Origin: Streptomyces sp. NL15-2K
Lineage (GTDB): Bacteria; Actinomycetota; Actinomycetes; Streptomycetales; Streptomycetaceae
Assembly: GCF_030551255.1 (NCBI RefSeq)
Contig: NZ_CP130630.1
Span: 5,499,501 to 5,563,500 of the forward strand
Direction: 5' to 3'
Length of the DNA stretch: 64,000 nucleotides
A program made the position numbers and the translations under genes. This document shows, piece by piece, positions 32,458 to 42,188 of the stretch; position 1 is the stretch's first letter, and each line of letters opens with the position of its first letter. The notes below the pieces were generated by a model, which was not told where the DNA came from, made no database searches, and was given only the letters and a program-made list of their open reading frames with translations.

Positions 32458-34599
32458 TCAGCTGTTGCGCTTCCAGCGCGGCTTGTCCTCGCGGCGGCCG
32501 ACGGAGCCGGTGCCACGGTGGTCGTCACGACGGCCGTACGGGCGGTCGTGGCCGCCGGTGCGGAAGCCGGGGCGGTCGCCCTGACGGTCGCGGTTGAACG
32601 GACGGTCGCTGCCACGGTGGCCGCCACGCTCGTCCCGGCGCTCGAAGGGACGGGCCGGACGGTCGTCCCGACGGAAGCCGCCACGGTCGTCGCGGCGCTC
32701 GGAGGAACGGCCACCACGGTCGTCACGGCGGTCGTCACGGCGGTCGAAGGAACGACCACCACGGTCGCCCCCACGGTCGGCCCCACGGTCACCCCGGTCG
32801 TCCCGGCGGAAGCCGCCACGGTCGTCCCGACGCTCGAAGCCACGGCCACCACGGTTGTCGTCACGGCGGTCGTCACGGCGCTCGAAGGTACGACCACCAC
32901 GGTCGCCCCGGTCATCGCGGCGGAAACCGCCACGGTCGCCGTCCCGACGCTCGAACCCACGGCCGCCATCGCGGTCGCGGTCCCGGTTGAACCCGCCACG
33001 GTCGTTGTCACGACGCTCGTAGGAACGACCACCACGGTCGCCCCGGTCACCCCGGTCGTCACGGCGGAAACCGCCACGGTCGTTGTCACGCCGGTCGAAG
33101 GAACGCTCCGTCCGGTCGACCTCCCGCGCCACCGGCTGCTCGGGCACGGACGCCTCGACCACCTCGGCGGCCTCAGCGACCGCCTGTGCCTCGGCCACCG
33201 CGGCCTCGGGGTCCTCGCCCCGCTCGCGGGCGGCCCGGGCGACCAGTCGGTCGGCCTCCTCGCGCAGCTCGGCGGCGCGGCGCTGCGCCCGCTCCAGCTG
33301 CTTGGTGAGGTGGGCGACCTCGCGCTCGGCCTGCTGGGCCGCGTTGCCCGCGGACTCCGCCTGGACCTCGGTCATCGACCGGGCGCCGGTGATCTCGGCG
33401 ACCTCGGGCTCGAAGGCCGTACCGGAGTTGATGATGTGGCGCGAGGCGTCGACGCCCGCGTCCTCCATCAGCCGGAAGATCTGACGGCGCTGGTGCGGCA
33501 GCGACAGGGAGACGACGGTGCCGGAACGGCCCGCGCGAGCGGTACGGCCCGAACGGTGCAGGTAGTCCTTGTGGTCACCGGCGGGGTCCACGTTCAGCAC
33601 CAGGTCGATGCCGTCGACGTGGATACCGCGCGCGGCGACGTCGGTCGCGACGAGCGCGTTGACGTAACCGTCCTTGAAGTCGGCCAGCGTCCGCGTCCGC
33701 GCGCCCTGCGTCATGCCGCCGTGCAGCGCGTCGGCCTTCACCCCGGCGTCGCGCAGCTGCTCGGCGATACGGTCGGCGCCCAGCTGCGTACGGACGAAGA
33801 TGATCGTGCGGCCCTTGCGGGACGCGATCGCGGCGGTGACCGGCGCCTTGTCCTTGGGCTTCACGATCAGGATGTGGTGCGACATGGTCGTGACGGCGCC
33901 CTGGGCGGCGTCGACCTCGTGCAGAACCGGGTCCTTGAGGTACCGGTCGACGAGGGTCTTGATCTCGTTCTCCATGGTCGCGGAGAACAGCATCCGCTGA
34001 CCGCCGGGCGGGATCTGGTCCAGCAGCTCGGTGACCTCGGGCAGGAAGCCCAGGTCGGACATCTGGTCGGCCTCGTCGAGGACGGCGACCTCGACGTTCT
34101 CCAGGGAGCAGGCGCCGCGGTTGATGATGTCGCGCAGGCGGCCCGGGGTGGCGACGAGCACGTCGACGCCGCGCTCCAGGGCGTAGATCTGGTTGCCCAT
34201 GGACGTGCCGCCGCACACGACCTTCATCTTCAGGCCCAGCTGGTCGCCGTAGGGCTGCAGCGCGTCCGCGACCTGCATCGCGAGCTCGCGGGTCGGGGTG
34301 AGGATGACGGCGCGCGGCTTGTGCTTCTCGGTGCGGCCGCCGGACAGGCGGGCCAGGGCCGGCAGACCGAAGGAGAGGGTCTTGCCGGAGCCGGTGCGGC
34401 CACGGCCGAGGATGTCCTTGCCGGCCAGGGCGTCCGGGATGGTCGCGGCCTGGATCGGGAAGGGGGTCGTCACGCCGTTCTGCGCGAGCTTGCGCACGAT
34501 GCCCTCGGGGAGACCGAGGTCGGCGAAGGTGGGCTCGGGAGCATCCACGGCGGCCTCGTTCTCGGGCACGACGACGTGATCAGTACTGGAAATGGACAT
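32458..34599 (-). CDS. DEAD-box ATP-dependent RNA helicase with RG/RD-rich tail
   Basis: This 713-aa protein has a full DEAD-box core at about residues 20-390: Q-motif region FADLGLPEGIVRKLAQNGVT, Walker A GRTGSGKT, PTRELAMQ, TPGRLRD, DEAD box LDEADQMSDLGF, motif III SAT, ARGIHVDGIDLV and HRSGRTARAG. An acidic/Ala-rich coiled-coil linker leads to about 230 residues of RGG/RDDRGG-type repeats (RRDDRGDRGGR, FERRDDRGGFRRDD), an RNA-binding disordered tail. It is probably a cold-shock or ribosome/RNA-decay helicase. ATG 34599 is used; the 220-bp leader upstream could hold a cold-responsive 5' UTR. Confidence 0.92.
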   Translation of the reverse strand: MSISSTDHVVVPENEAAVDAPEPTFADLGLPEGIVRKLAQNGVTTPFPIQAATIPDALAGKDILGRGRTGSGKTLSFGLPALARLSGGRTEKHKPRAVILTPTRELAMQVADALQPYGDQLGLKMKVVCGGTSMGNQIYALERGVDVLVATPGRLRDIINRGACSLENVEVAVLDEADQMSDLGFLPEVTELLDQIPPGGQRMLFSATMENEIKTLVDRYLKDPVLHEVDAAQGAVTTMSHHILIVKPKDKAPVTAAIASRKGRTIIFVRTQLGADRIAEQLRDAGVKADALHGGMTQGARTRTLADFKDGYVNALVATDVAARGIHVDGIDLVLNVDPAGDHKDYLHRSGRTARAGRSGTVVSLSLPHQRRQIFRLMEDAGVDASRHIINSGTAFEPEVAEITGARSMTEVQAESAGNAAQQAEREVAHLTKQLERAQRRAAELREEADRLVARAARERGEDPEAAVAEAQAVAEAAEVVEASVPEQPVAREVDRTERSFDRRDNDRGGFRRDDRGDRGDRGGRSYERRDNDRGGFNRDRDRDGGRGFERRDGDRGGFRRDDRGDRGGRTFERRDDRRDDNRGGRGFERRDDRGGFRRDDRGDRGADRGGDRGGRSFDRRDDRRDDRGGRSSERRDDRGGFRRDDRPARPFERRDERGGHRGSDRPFNRDRQGDRPGFRTGGHDRPYGRRDDHRGTGSVGRREDKPRWKRNS

Positions 34600-34820
34600 G
34601 CGTTGGCGAAACCTTCCGGAGTCTCGTCGGCACGCGCCCGTCAACTCCGTGATTCGCAATACGACCGCCTCTATGCGGTCAGCCACGGCAAGGGAGAGTA
34701 CGCGCCACACGGCGCGCTCTGCGTTGGCGCCGGGCAAGATGGGATCAAACGATCTACCACCATACGCACCCCCCACCCCCGATGGCAAACCGAGCCTCAT
34801 AGCCGCAGGTCAGCCGGGAT

Positions 34821-35348
34821 TCAGGCCGGCGAGCCGGCCTCCGGTGCCGGCTCCCGCCGGTCCAGTTGCGGGTTCGGAGGCTCGTGTGCCGACGAGGACG
34901 GCTCGGCGACCGTCGGTGTCGGCGTCGGGGACACGGGCGGTTCCTCCGTCGGCGTCGGCGTCGGTTCGGCCGTGCGGGTGGGAGTGGTCGGCGCCTTGGT
35001 CGGCGACGGCACCCCCGGCTTCTGCGGCTTCGCCGGCTTGCCGCCCCCGGCCGAGGCGGACGCGCTGGGCCGGGCCGACGGGGAGGGCGACGGCTTCGCC
35101 GGCTCCCCCTTGCCCTTCTTGCGCTTGCCGTGCCCGCGCTTGCCGTCGCCGGCCGCCGCGTCGACCCCCGAGCCGCCGCCCGACACCGCCGCCCCTCCGT
35201 CGGGCGCCTCGCCGCCCCGCTGACCGGCGGAGTGCGACGGCTTCGCGCTCCCGCCGGCGTCGTCGTCGCCCACGCTCATGCAGCCGGCGGCAGCGGCGAC
35301 GGCCATGACCGTGGCGGTCAGACGGACGGGTACGTACAAGGGGCGCAC
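34821..35348 (-). CDS. small Pro/Lys-rich lipoprotein
   Basis: This 175-aa protein starts at GTG 35348 after GGAGGTG. A signal sequence (RLTATVMAVAAAAGC) has a lipobox-like AAGC, followed by a low-complexity mature part rich in Gly, Lys, Ser, Pro and Thr (GHGKRKKGKGEPAKPSPSPS and TPTPTEEPPVSPTPTPT). No enzymatic domain is present. It is probably a cell-envelope lipoprotein whose extended tail spans the wall. It lies between the helicase gene and a metallopeptidase gene on the same strand. Confidence 0.75.
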   Translation of the reverse strand: MRPLYVPVRLTATVMAVAAAAGCMSVGDDDAGGSAKPSHSAGQRGGEAPDGGAAVSGGGSGVDAAAGDGKRGHGKRKKGKGEPAKPSPSPSARPSASASAGGGKPAKPQKPGVPSPTKAPTTPTRTAEPTPTPTEEPPVSPTPTPTVAEPSSSAHEPPNPQLDRREPAPEAGSPA

Positions 35349-35436
35349 GAGCAGCCACCTCCGAGGGCGGTTGAAGGAGTCAACCTGTCCAACTCCCGCC
35401 GCCCACAAGAGGACACGCGACCCGTTCCGCGGCCGC

Positions 35437-35787
35437 TCAGCCGTATCCGAGGGCGTGCAACCGCGCGTCGTCGATCCCGAAATGGTGAGCGATCTCATGC
35501 ACGACGGTCACCTCCGTCTCCGCGACGACCTCCTCCCGCGACTCGCACATCCTCAGCGTCGGCCCCCGGTAGATCGTGATCCGGTCCGGCAGCACCCCGG
35601 CGTACCACTCGCCCCGGTCGGTCAGCGGAGTCCCCTCGTACAGTCCGAGCAACTCGGGATCGTCGGTCGGGGGCTCGTCCTCGACGAACACCGCGACGTT
35701 GTCCATCAGCCGGGTCAGTTCCGGCGGAATACGGTCCAGCGCCTCGGCGACCAATTCCTCGAACTCCTCGCGCGTCATCTCCAGCAC
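35437..35787 (-). CDS. zincin-like metallopeptidase family protein
   Basis: This 116-aa protein has the conserved zinc motif HEIAHHFGIDD near the C-terminus (HExxH with a downstream Asp). It also has the family pattern MTREEFEELVAEALDRIPPE, NVAVFVEDEPP, LLGLYEGTPLTDR, LPDRITIYRGP. It matches the small actinobacterial metallopeptidase family (MMP37/DUF1025-type), about 115-140 aa. The GTG at 35787 gives MLEM; an internal ATG three codons later is an alternative. The substrate is unknown. It is divergent from the metallophosphoesterase gene. Confidence 0.85.
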   Translation of the reverse strand: MLEMTREEFEELVAEALDRIPPELTRLMDNVAVFVEDEPPTDDPELLGLYEGTPLTDRGEWYAGVLPDRITIYRGPTLRMCESREEVVAETEVTVVHEIAHHFGIDDARLHALGYG

Positions 35788-35872
35788 AGGCCCATTGTCC
35801 GGTACGAAACAGCCGTACGAGAGTCATGAGCACCCCCGCATATCCACACCCGGACTTGGGCATACGGGATCA

Positions 35873-37459
35873 ATGGCCCGCGTCCCCGTCGCCGCTCGGA
35901 ACGTCGTGAACCGCATCCGCAGGACCCCACGCGCCCTCGCGCGCCAGTACCGCACGCGCCGGCCCCACCCGACCGTCGAACTCGCCCCCCAGCCGCATCC
36001 CTGGACCCGCGCCCTCGGCCTCGTCACCGTCGTCGTCGTGGGCGCCTGGCTGGGCCTGCTGATCGTCGGCAACGTACGGACCCCGGTCGGCCCCATGAAC
36101 ACGACGATGACCCTGCGTCCGTCGCTCACCGGCGGCACGAAGATCAACGTCTCGCCGCTGGGCGCGCTGCACCTGGACAGCCACGTCGCCCCCGTCCGCC
36201 TGGACGTCAACGTCGACCAGCTCGACCCGGTCCGCTCCCAGGCCATCGTCGACCACCCCGAACGCCTCTCCGGCCTCCAGGACGAGGTCAGCCAGGACGT
36301 CGAACACGGCACCCTCGACCTGGCACTGCGCTCCTGCGTGGCCGTCGTGTCGGGCGCCACCGCCCTCGGCCTCGCGGTCTACCGCCGCCCCCGCCGGGCC
36401 CTCGCGGCCGGCGGCCTGGCGTTCACTCTCCTGGCCGCCTCCGGAGGAACCGCGTTCGCGACCTGGAACCCCGACTCGGTCCTGGAGCCGAAGTTCTCCG
36501 GCCTGCTCTCCTCCGCCCCCTCCCTCGTCGGCAACGCACGCAGCATCGTCACCGAATTCGACGTCTACCAGAAGGAGTTGGCACGCCTGGTGACGAACGT
36601 GACGAAGCTGTACGACGCCACCTCCACGCTCCCCGCCTACGCGCCCGACCCGACCACGATCCGCGTCCTGCACGTCTCCGACATCCACCTCAACCCGGCG
36701 AGCTGGAAGATCATCGCCTCGTTGGTGGACCAGTACAAGGTGAACGTGATCGTCGACTCCGGCGACACCATGGACCACGGCACGGCGGCGGAGAACGGCT
36801 TCCTGGACCCGATCGAGGACCTCGGCGCCCCGTACGTCTGGGTCCGCGGCAACCACGACTCCCTGACGACCCAGCGCTACCTGCAAGGCCTGAAGAACGT
36901 CCACGTCCTGGACGACGGCCGGGCCGCGACGGTCGCGGGCCTGCGCTTCGCGGGGATCGGCGACCCCCAGTTCACCCCCGACCGCACGAACAAGCCCGGA
37001 GCCGAGCAGTCCCAGGAGCTGGCCGGCGCGCGCCTGGCCTCGGCCCTGCGCGAGCAGCGGACGGCGGGCAGGCCGGTCGACATCGCCGTCGCCCACGAAC
37101 CGTCGGCGGCCCGCGAGGTCGACGGCGAGGTCCCCCTGGTCCTGGCCGGCCACGTCCACCACAACGAGATGGAGATCCTCAAGCACGGCACCCGCCTGCG
37201 CATCGAGGGCTCGACGGGCGGCAGCGGCCTGCGCGCGGTGGAGGGCAAGTACCCCGACCCGATCGAGGCGTCGATCCTCTACATGGACCGCGACACCCGC
37301 CGCCTCCAGGCCTGGGACGAGATCAAACTGGGCGGCCTGGGCCTGACGACGGCCGAGGTCAGCCGCCACCTCCCGGCGGAGAACCAGCCCGGAGCCACCC
37401 CCTCGCCCTCATCCACCTCCCCCACCCCCTCTCCGACCGCCTCTCCGACCGCCCCGTAA
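35873..37459 (+). CDS. membrane-anchored metallophosphoesterase
   Basis: This 528-aa protein has two or three transmembrane helices in the first 200 residues (WTRALGLVTVVVVGAWLGLL and ALAAGGLAFTLLAASGG) and a calcineurin-like phosphoesterase domain in the second half. Its metal-ligand motifs are VLHVSDIHLN, VDSGDTMDHG, VRGNHDS, VAHEPS and LAGHVHHNEM. The C-terminus is a Pro/Ser/Thr-rich tail (TPSPSSTSPTPSPTASPTAP). The catalytic domain probably faces outward or sits on the membrane; the substrate is unknown. ATG 35873 was chosen because the frame upstream lacks good coding character. It ends just before the tRNA cluster. Confidence 0.9.
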   Translation: MARVPVAARNVVNRIRRTPRALARQYRTRRPHPTVELAPQPHPWTRALGLVTVVVVGAWLGLLIVGNVRTPVGPMNTTMTLRPSLTGGTKINVSPLGALHLDSHVAPVRLDVNVDQLDPVRSQAIVDHPERLSGLQDEVSQDVEHGTLDLALRSCVAVVSGATALGLAVYRRPRRALAAGGLAFTLLAASGGTAFATWNPDSVLEPKFSGLLSSAPSLVGNARSIVTEFDVYQKELARLVTNVTKLYDATSTLPAYAPDPTTIRVLHVSDIHLNPASWKIIASLVDQYKVNVIVDSGDTMDHGTAAENGFLDPIEDLGAPYVWVRGNHDSLTTQRYLQGLKNVHVLDDGRAATVAGLRFAGIGDPQFTPDRTNKPGAEQSQELAGARLASALREQRTAGRPVDIAVAHEPSAAREVDGEVPLVLAGHVHHNEMEILKHGTRLRIEGSTGGSGLRAVEGKYPDPIEASILYMDRDTRRLQAWDEIKLGGLGLTTAEVSRHLPAENQPGATPSPSSTSPTPSPTASPTAP

Positions 37460-37539
37460 ACCGTTTTGGCGATACCTCCCGCCATCCCATATGCTTCTCA
37501 CGTCCCCGACGCGCTGGAAAGCGCCCAGGCGGGCCGATA

Positions 37540-37612
37540 GCCCTCATCGTCTAGCGGCCTAGGACGCCGCCCTTTCAAGGCGGTAGCACGGGTTCGAATC
37601 CCGTTGGGGGCA
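37540..37612 (+). tRNA. tRNA-Glu(TTC)
   Basis: This 73-nt cloverleaf has acceptor GCCCTCA/TGGGGGC, an anticodon stem CCGCC and loop with anticodon TTC, T-arm CGGGTTCGAATCCCG and discriminator A. It is the first gene of a Glu-Asp-Phe tRNA cluster. Confidence 0.95.
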
Positions 37613-37648
37613 CGCAGTACGGTGTGCGACACTGTCGTACACACGCAT

Positions 37649-37723
37649 GGTCCTGTGGAGCAGTTTGGAGTGCTCGCCACCCTGTCAAGGTGGAGGCCGC
37701 GGGTTCAAATCCCGTCAGGACCG
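37649..37723 (+). tRNA. tRNA-Asp(GTC)
   Basis: This 75-nt gene has acceptor GGTCCTG/CAGGACC, anticodon loop CTGTCAA with anticodon GTC and T-arm GCGGGTTCAAATCCCGT, with discriminator G. It is identical in sequence to the copy at 42189-42263. Confidence 0.95.
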
Positions 37724-37746
37724 CTGGGGTTTCACGCAAGCCCCGT

Positions 37747-37820
37747 GGCTGGGTAGCTCAGTTGGTACGAGCGATCGCCTGAAAAGCGATAGGTCGCCGG
37801 TTCGACCCCGGCCCCAGCCA
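37747..37820 (+). tRNA. tRNA-Phe(GAA)
   Basis: This is a complete gene: acceptor GGCTGGG/CCCAGCC, D-arm GCTCAGTTGGTACGAGC, anticodon stem ATCGC/GCGAT with loop CTGAAAA (anticodon GAA) and T-arm GCCGGTTCGACCCCGGC. The discriminator is A, and CCA follows in the genome. A broken copy lies 64 bp downstream. Confidence 0.95.
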
Positions 37821-37825
37821 CCACC

Positions 37826-37857
37826 CGAGAGCCCTGTCCGCAAGGACGGGGCTCTCG
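37826..37857 (+). terminator. terminator of the tRNA cluster
   Basis: CGAGAGCCCTGTCC (37826-37839) pairs with GGACGGGGCTCTCG (37844-37857) around GCAA, right after tRNA-Phe. A related hairpin (37987-38018) follows the broken tRNA-Phe copy, so gene and terminator were duplicated together. Confidence 0.75.
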
Positions 37858-37883
37858 ACGTTTCACCGGGGGCGTGTCACCGT

Positions 37884-37981
37884 GGCTGGGTAGCTCAGTT
37901 CGTACGAGCGATCGCCTGGCCGTGCCTGATTGCGGCTGCGCCGCGGGCGATAGGTCGCCGGTTCGACCCCGGCCCCAGCCA
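37884..37981 (+). pseudogene. broken tRNA-Phe copy with 28-bp insert in the anticodon loop
   Basis: The sequence matches tRNA-Phe 37747-37820 throughout, except one D-loop change and the anticodon loop, where AAAA is replaced by 28 nt (37919-37946) including GATTGCGGCTGCGCCGCGG. The anticodon is destroyed. The same 28-bp element, in the opposite orientation, interrupts the two broken tRNA-Asp copies at 42.4-42.5 kb. A terminator-like hairpin follows at 37987-38018. Confidence 0.85.
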
Positions 37982-38095
37982 CCACCCGAAGACCCCGTCC
38001 ACCAGGACGGGGTCTTCGACGTTCTGGTGCCGCCCAACCGCCGGAGGCAAAAGCGTTCGCCAGGAAAATCCGGAGGATGAGATCCTGGATCGCGT

Positions 38096-41000
38096 ATGTC
38101 TACCCACCCTGCCCCCGGCGCCCCCGCTCTCGGCACTCTCGCCCCCCGCCTGACCGAGCTCTCCCTGCGCGATGCGCACCGGCTCGGGCGCAGGCTCGAA
38201 GGTGCGCGCAAGATCCGTAAGCCCGAGGCCCGGGCCGTCGTGCTCGGCGAGATCGAGGCGGAGGTCGCGAAGGCCGAGGCGCGGATGGGTGAGCGGCGTG
38301 CCCGTGTGCCCGCCGTGACCTACCCCGCGCAACTGCCCGTCAGCCAGAAGAAGGACGAGATCGCGGCCGCCATCCGTGATCACCAGGTCGTGATCGTCGC
38401 CGGTGAGACCGGGTCCGGGAAGACGACCCAGATCCCGAAGATCTGCCTTGAGCTGGGGCGGGGGGTCCGGGGCATGATCGGGCATACGCAGCCCCGTCGT
38501 ATCGCCGCCCGTACCGTCGCCGAGCGCGTCGCCGAGGAGCTCGACACCCCGCTGGGTGAGGCGGTCGGCTGGAAGGTGCGGTTCACCGACCAGGTGAACC
38601 CGGACGGCACCTTCGTCAAGCTGATGACCGACGGCATCCTGCTCGCCGAGATCCAGACCGACCGCGAGCTGCGCGCCTACGACACGATCATCATCGACGA
38701 GGCCCATGAGCGGTCCCTGAACATCGACTTCCTGCTGGGGTATCTCGCCCAGCTGCTGCCCAAGCGGCCGGATCTCAAGGTCGTCATCACTTCCGCGACC
38801 ATCGATCCCGAGCGTTTCTCCCGGCACTTCGGCGACGCACCGATCGTCGAGGTCAGCGGGCGGACGTATCCCGTCGAGGTGCGATACCGGCCTCTCCTGG
38901 AGGAGGACGGCGAGGACTCCGACCGGGACCAGATCACCGCCATCTGCGACGCCGTCGAGGAGCTCCAGGCCGAGGGCAAGGGCGACATCCTCGTCTTCCT
39001 CTCCGGCGAGCGGGAGATCCGGGACACGGCGGATGCGCTGGAGAAGAAGAGGTACCCCCGCGCCGGAGGCGCTAATTGGCAGGGCACGGAGGTGCTGCCG
39101 CTGTATGCCCGGCTCTCCCACGCCGAGCAGCACCGCGTCTTCCAGCCCCACACCGGCCGCAGAATCGTCCTGGCGACCAATGTCGCCGAGACCTCCCTCA
39201 CCGTCCCGGGCATCAAGTACGTCATCGACCCCGGCTTCGCCCGGATCTCCCGGTACAGCCACCGCACCAAGGTCCAGCGGCTGCCCATCGAGCCGATCTC
39301 CCAGGCCAGCGCCAACCAGCGCAAGGGCCGCTGCGGACGGACCAGCGACGGTGTCTGCATCCGGCTGTACAGCGAGGACGACTTCAACGCCCGGCCGGAG
39401 TTCACCGACGCGGAGATCCTCCGTACGAACCTCGCCTCCGTCATCCTGCAGATGACCGCCGCCGGCCTCGGCGACATCGAGAAGTTCCCCTTCATCGACC
39501 CGCCGGACCACCGCAACATCCGTGACGGCGTCCAGCTCCTCCAGGAGCTCGGCGCGCTCGACCCGGCGCAGAAGGACGTACGCAAGCGGCTCACCGACAC
39601 CGGCCGCAAGCTCGCGCAGCTCCCCGTCGACCCCCGCCTGGCCCGTATGGTCCTGGAGGCCGACAAGAACGGCTGTGTCCGCGAGGTCATGGTCATAGCG
39701 GCCGCGCTGTCCATCCAGGACCCGCGCGAACGCCCCGCCGACAAGCAGACCCAGGCCGACCAGCAGCACGCCCGCTTCAAGGACGAGACGAGCGACTTCC
39801 TCGCCTATCTCAACCTGTGGCGCTACATCCGCGAGCAGCAGAAGGAGCGCGGCTCGTCGTCCTTCCGGCGCATGTGCAAGCAGGAGTACCTCAACTTCCT
39901 GCGCATTCGTGAATGGCAGGACATCTACACGCAGTTGCGGACCGTCGCCAAGCAGATGGGCCTGCATCTCGAGGAGCCCGCGGCGGGAACCGACGCCCCT
40001 GCCGACCGCATCCACGTCTCCCTCCTGGCCGGCCTGCTCTCGCACATCGGCATGAAGGACGTGAAGGACGGCAACAAGAACGAGTACCTGGGTGCGCGGA
40101 ACGCCAAGTTCGCGATCTTCCCCGGCTCGGCCCTCTTCAAGAAGACACCGCGTTTCGTGATGTCGGCGGAGCTGGTGGAGACCTCCCGCCTCTGGGCCCG
40201 TGTCAACGCCAAGATCGAGCCGGAGTGGGTCGAACCGCTCGCCGAGCACCTGCTCAAGCGGACGTACAGCGAACCGCACTGGGAGAAGGACCAGGCGGCC
40301 GTGATGGCGTACGAGAAGGTCACGCTGTACGGCGTCCCGATCGTCGCCCAGCGGAAGGTGAACTACGGCCGGATCGATCCGGAGATCTCCCGCGAGCTTT
40401 TCATTCGCAACGCCCTGGTCGAGGGCGACTGGCGCACGCACCACAAGTTCTTCGCCGACAACCGCAAACTCCTCAGCGAGGTCGAGGAGCTGGAGCACCG
40501 GGCCCGGCGCCGGGACATCGTGGTCGACGACGACACCCTCTTCGACTTCTACGACCAGCGGGTCCCCGAACACGTCGTCTCCGGCGCCCACTTCGACTCC
40601 TGGTGGAAGCACAAGCGGCACGAGCAGCCCGACTTCCTCGACTTCGAGCGGGAGATGCTCATCCGTGAGTCGGCGGAGGCGGTCACCAAGGACGACTATC
40701 CCGACACCTGGCGGCAGGGACCGCTGAAGTTCCGTGTCACCTACCAGTTCGAGCCGGGCGCGGACGCGGACGGTGTGACCGTCCACATCCCGCTCCAGGT
40801 CCTCAACCAGGTCACGGACGAGGGCTTCGACTGGCAGATCCCGGGCCTGAGGGAAGACGTCGTCACCGAGCTGATCCGGTCCCTCCCCAAGCCGATCCGC
40901 CGTCACTACGTGCCCGCGCCGAACTTCGCGGGGCGGTTCCTGGACACGGCGGTGCCGTTGCAGGAGCCGCTGACCACGACCATGGCGCGCGAGCTCAAGC

Positions 41001-42094
41001 GCATGGTCGGAGTCCCCTTCACCGCCGACGACTTCGACTGGTCGAAGGTCCCCGACCACCTGCGCATCACCTTCCGGATCGTCGACGAGCGCCGCCGCAA
41101 GCTGGCCGAGGACAAGGACCTGGAGGCGCTGAAGCTCAGGCTGAAGCCGAAGGCGAGGCAGGCCCTGTCGCAGGCGGCGGCCGCGACGGCCGAACGCCAG
41201 GGCGGCGAGTCCCTGGAACGCAAGGGCCTGACCGACTGGACGATCGGCTCCCTCACCCGCGTCTTCGAGACCCGCCGCGCCGGCCAGCCGGTCAAGGCGT
41301 ACCCGGCGCTGGTCGACGACGGACCGACGGCGGACACCGTCTCGGTACGGCTCTTCGACACGGAGGCGGAGCAGCAGCAGGCGATGTGGAAGGGCACGCG
41401 GCGGCTCATCCTGCGCAACATCCCGGTCAACCCGGCGAAGTTCGCGTCCGACAAGCTGACGAACCCCCAGAAGCTCGCCCTGTCCGCGAATCCGCACGGC
41501 TCCGTCCAGGCCCTGTTCGACGACTGCGCGATGGCCGCGGCGGACAAGCTGATCGGGGACTTCGGGGGGCCGGCGTGGGACGAGGAGTCGTACCGGAAGC
41601 TGTACGACAAGGTGCGCGCCGAGATCGTCGACACGACGGTCCGTGCGGTGGGGCAGGTGCAGCAGGTGCTGGCGGCCTGGCAGGCCTGTGAGCGCCGCCT
41701 GAAGGCCGTACGGAGCCCTGTGCTGCTGCCGAACCTCCAGGACGTACGCAAGCAGCTGGACGCCCTCGTGAAGCCGGGCTTCGTGACGGAGGCGGGTCTA
41801 CGGCGTCTTCCCGACCTGATGCGCTATCTGGTCGCCGCGGACCGACGCCTCCAGCAGATGCCGACGAACGTCCAGCGGGACACCACGCGCATGGGCAAGG
41901 TCCACGAGATGCAGGACGAGTACGCGTGGCTCCTGGAGCAGATGCCGCAGGGCCGCCCGATCCCGTCCTCGGTCCTGGACATCCGCTGGATGATCGAGGA
42001 GCTCCGGGTCAGCTATTTCGCCCACGCGCTCGGTACGGCGTACCCGGTCTCCGACAAGCGGATCGTGAAGGCGATCGACGCGGCGGTGCCGTAA
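38096..42094 (+). CDS. hrpA: ATP-dependent RNA helicase HrpA
   Basis: This 1332-aa DEAH-box helicase is of the usual HrpA length (about 1300). Motifs in order: Walker A GETGSGKTT, TQPRRIAARTVAERV, DEAH box IIIDEAHERS, motif III SATI, LATNVAETSLTVPGIKYVID and the motif VI stretch QRKGRCGRTSDGVCIRLY. The HA2/ratchet and OB-fold regions follow, then the long HrpA C-terminal DUF3418 domain (about 800-1320). It unwinds structured RNA, for example in stalled ribosome rescue or mRNA processing. ATG 38096 follows GGAGGATGAGATCCTGG. It lies between the two tRNA groups and is transcribed alone. Confidence 0.93.
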   Translation: MSTHPAPGAPALGTLAPRLTELSLRDAHRLGRRLEGARKIRKPEARAVVLGEIEAEVAKAEARMGERRARVPAVTYPAQLPVSQKKDEIAAAIRDHQVVIVAGETGSGKTTQIPKICLELGRGVRGMIGHTQPRRIAARTVAERVAEELDTPLGEAVGWKVRFTDQVNPDGTFVKLMTDGILLAEIQTDRELRAYDTIIIDEAHERSLNIDFLLGYLAQLLPKRPDLKVVITSATIDPERFSRHFGDAPIVEVSGRTYPVEVRYRPLLEEDGEDSDRDQITAICDAVEELQAEGKGDILVFLSGEREIRDTADALEKKRYPRAGGANWQGTEVLPLYARLSHAEQHRVFQPHTGRRIVLATNVAETSLTVPGIKYVIDPGFARISRYSHRTKVQRLPIEPISQASANQRKGRCGRTSDGVCIRLYSEDDFNARPEFTDAEILRTNLASVILQMTAAGLGDIEKFPFIDPPDHRNIRDGVQLLQELGALDPAQKDVRKRLTDTGRKLAQLPVDPRLARMVLEADKNGCVREVMVIAAALSIQDPRERPADKQTQADQQHARFKDETSDFLAYLNLWRYIREQQKERGSSSFRRMCKQEYLNFLRIREWQDIYTQLRTVAKQMGLHLEEPAAGTDAPADRIHVSLLAGLLSHIGMKDVKDGNKNEYLGARNAKFAIFPGSALFKKTPRFVMSAELVETSRLWARVNAKIEPEWVEPLAEHLLKRTYSEPHWEKDQAAVMAYEKVTLYGVPIVAQRKVNYGRIDPEISRELFIRNALVEGDWRTHHKFFADNRKLLSEVEELEHRARRRDIVVDDDTLFDFYDQRVPEHVVSGAHFDSWWKHKRHEQPDFLDFEREMLIRESAEAVTKDDYPDTWRQGPLKFRVTYQFEPGADADGVTVHIPLQVLNQVTDEGFDWQIPGLREDVVTELIRSLPKPIRRHYVPAPNFAGRFLDTAVPLQEPLTTTMARELKRMVGVPFTADDFDWSKVPDHLRITFRIVDERRRKLAEDKDLEALKLRLKPKARQALSQAAAATAERQGGESLERKGLTDWTIGSLTRVFETRRAGQPVKAYPALVDDGPTADTVSVRLFDTEAEQQQAMWKGTRRLILRNIPVNPAKFASDKLTNPQKLALSANPHGSVQALFDDCAMAAADKLIGDFGGPAWDEESYRKLYDKVRAEIVDTTVRAVGQVQQVLAAWQACERRLKAVRSPVLLPNLQDVRKQLDALVKPGFVTEAGLRRLPDLMRYLVAADRRLQQMPTNVQRDTTRMGKVHEMQDEYAWLLEQMPQGRPIPSSVLDIRWMIEELRVSYFAHALGTAYPVSDKRIVKAIDAAVP

Positions 42095-42188
42095 CGGCGC
42101 CCGTACGGTGGGTGAGTTCGACCAGGCGGCCCCCCTCCTGTACAGTCTCTTTTCGCAGCACAGCGCAACACCAAGTGCCGCGAAACCT

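Noticed and set aside
37895..41497. 1200-aa open frame on the minus strand
   Set aside because: It is fully antisense to hrpA, which has all helicase motifs; the frame has no family resemblance and runs through a tRNA copy.
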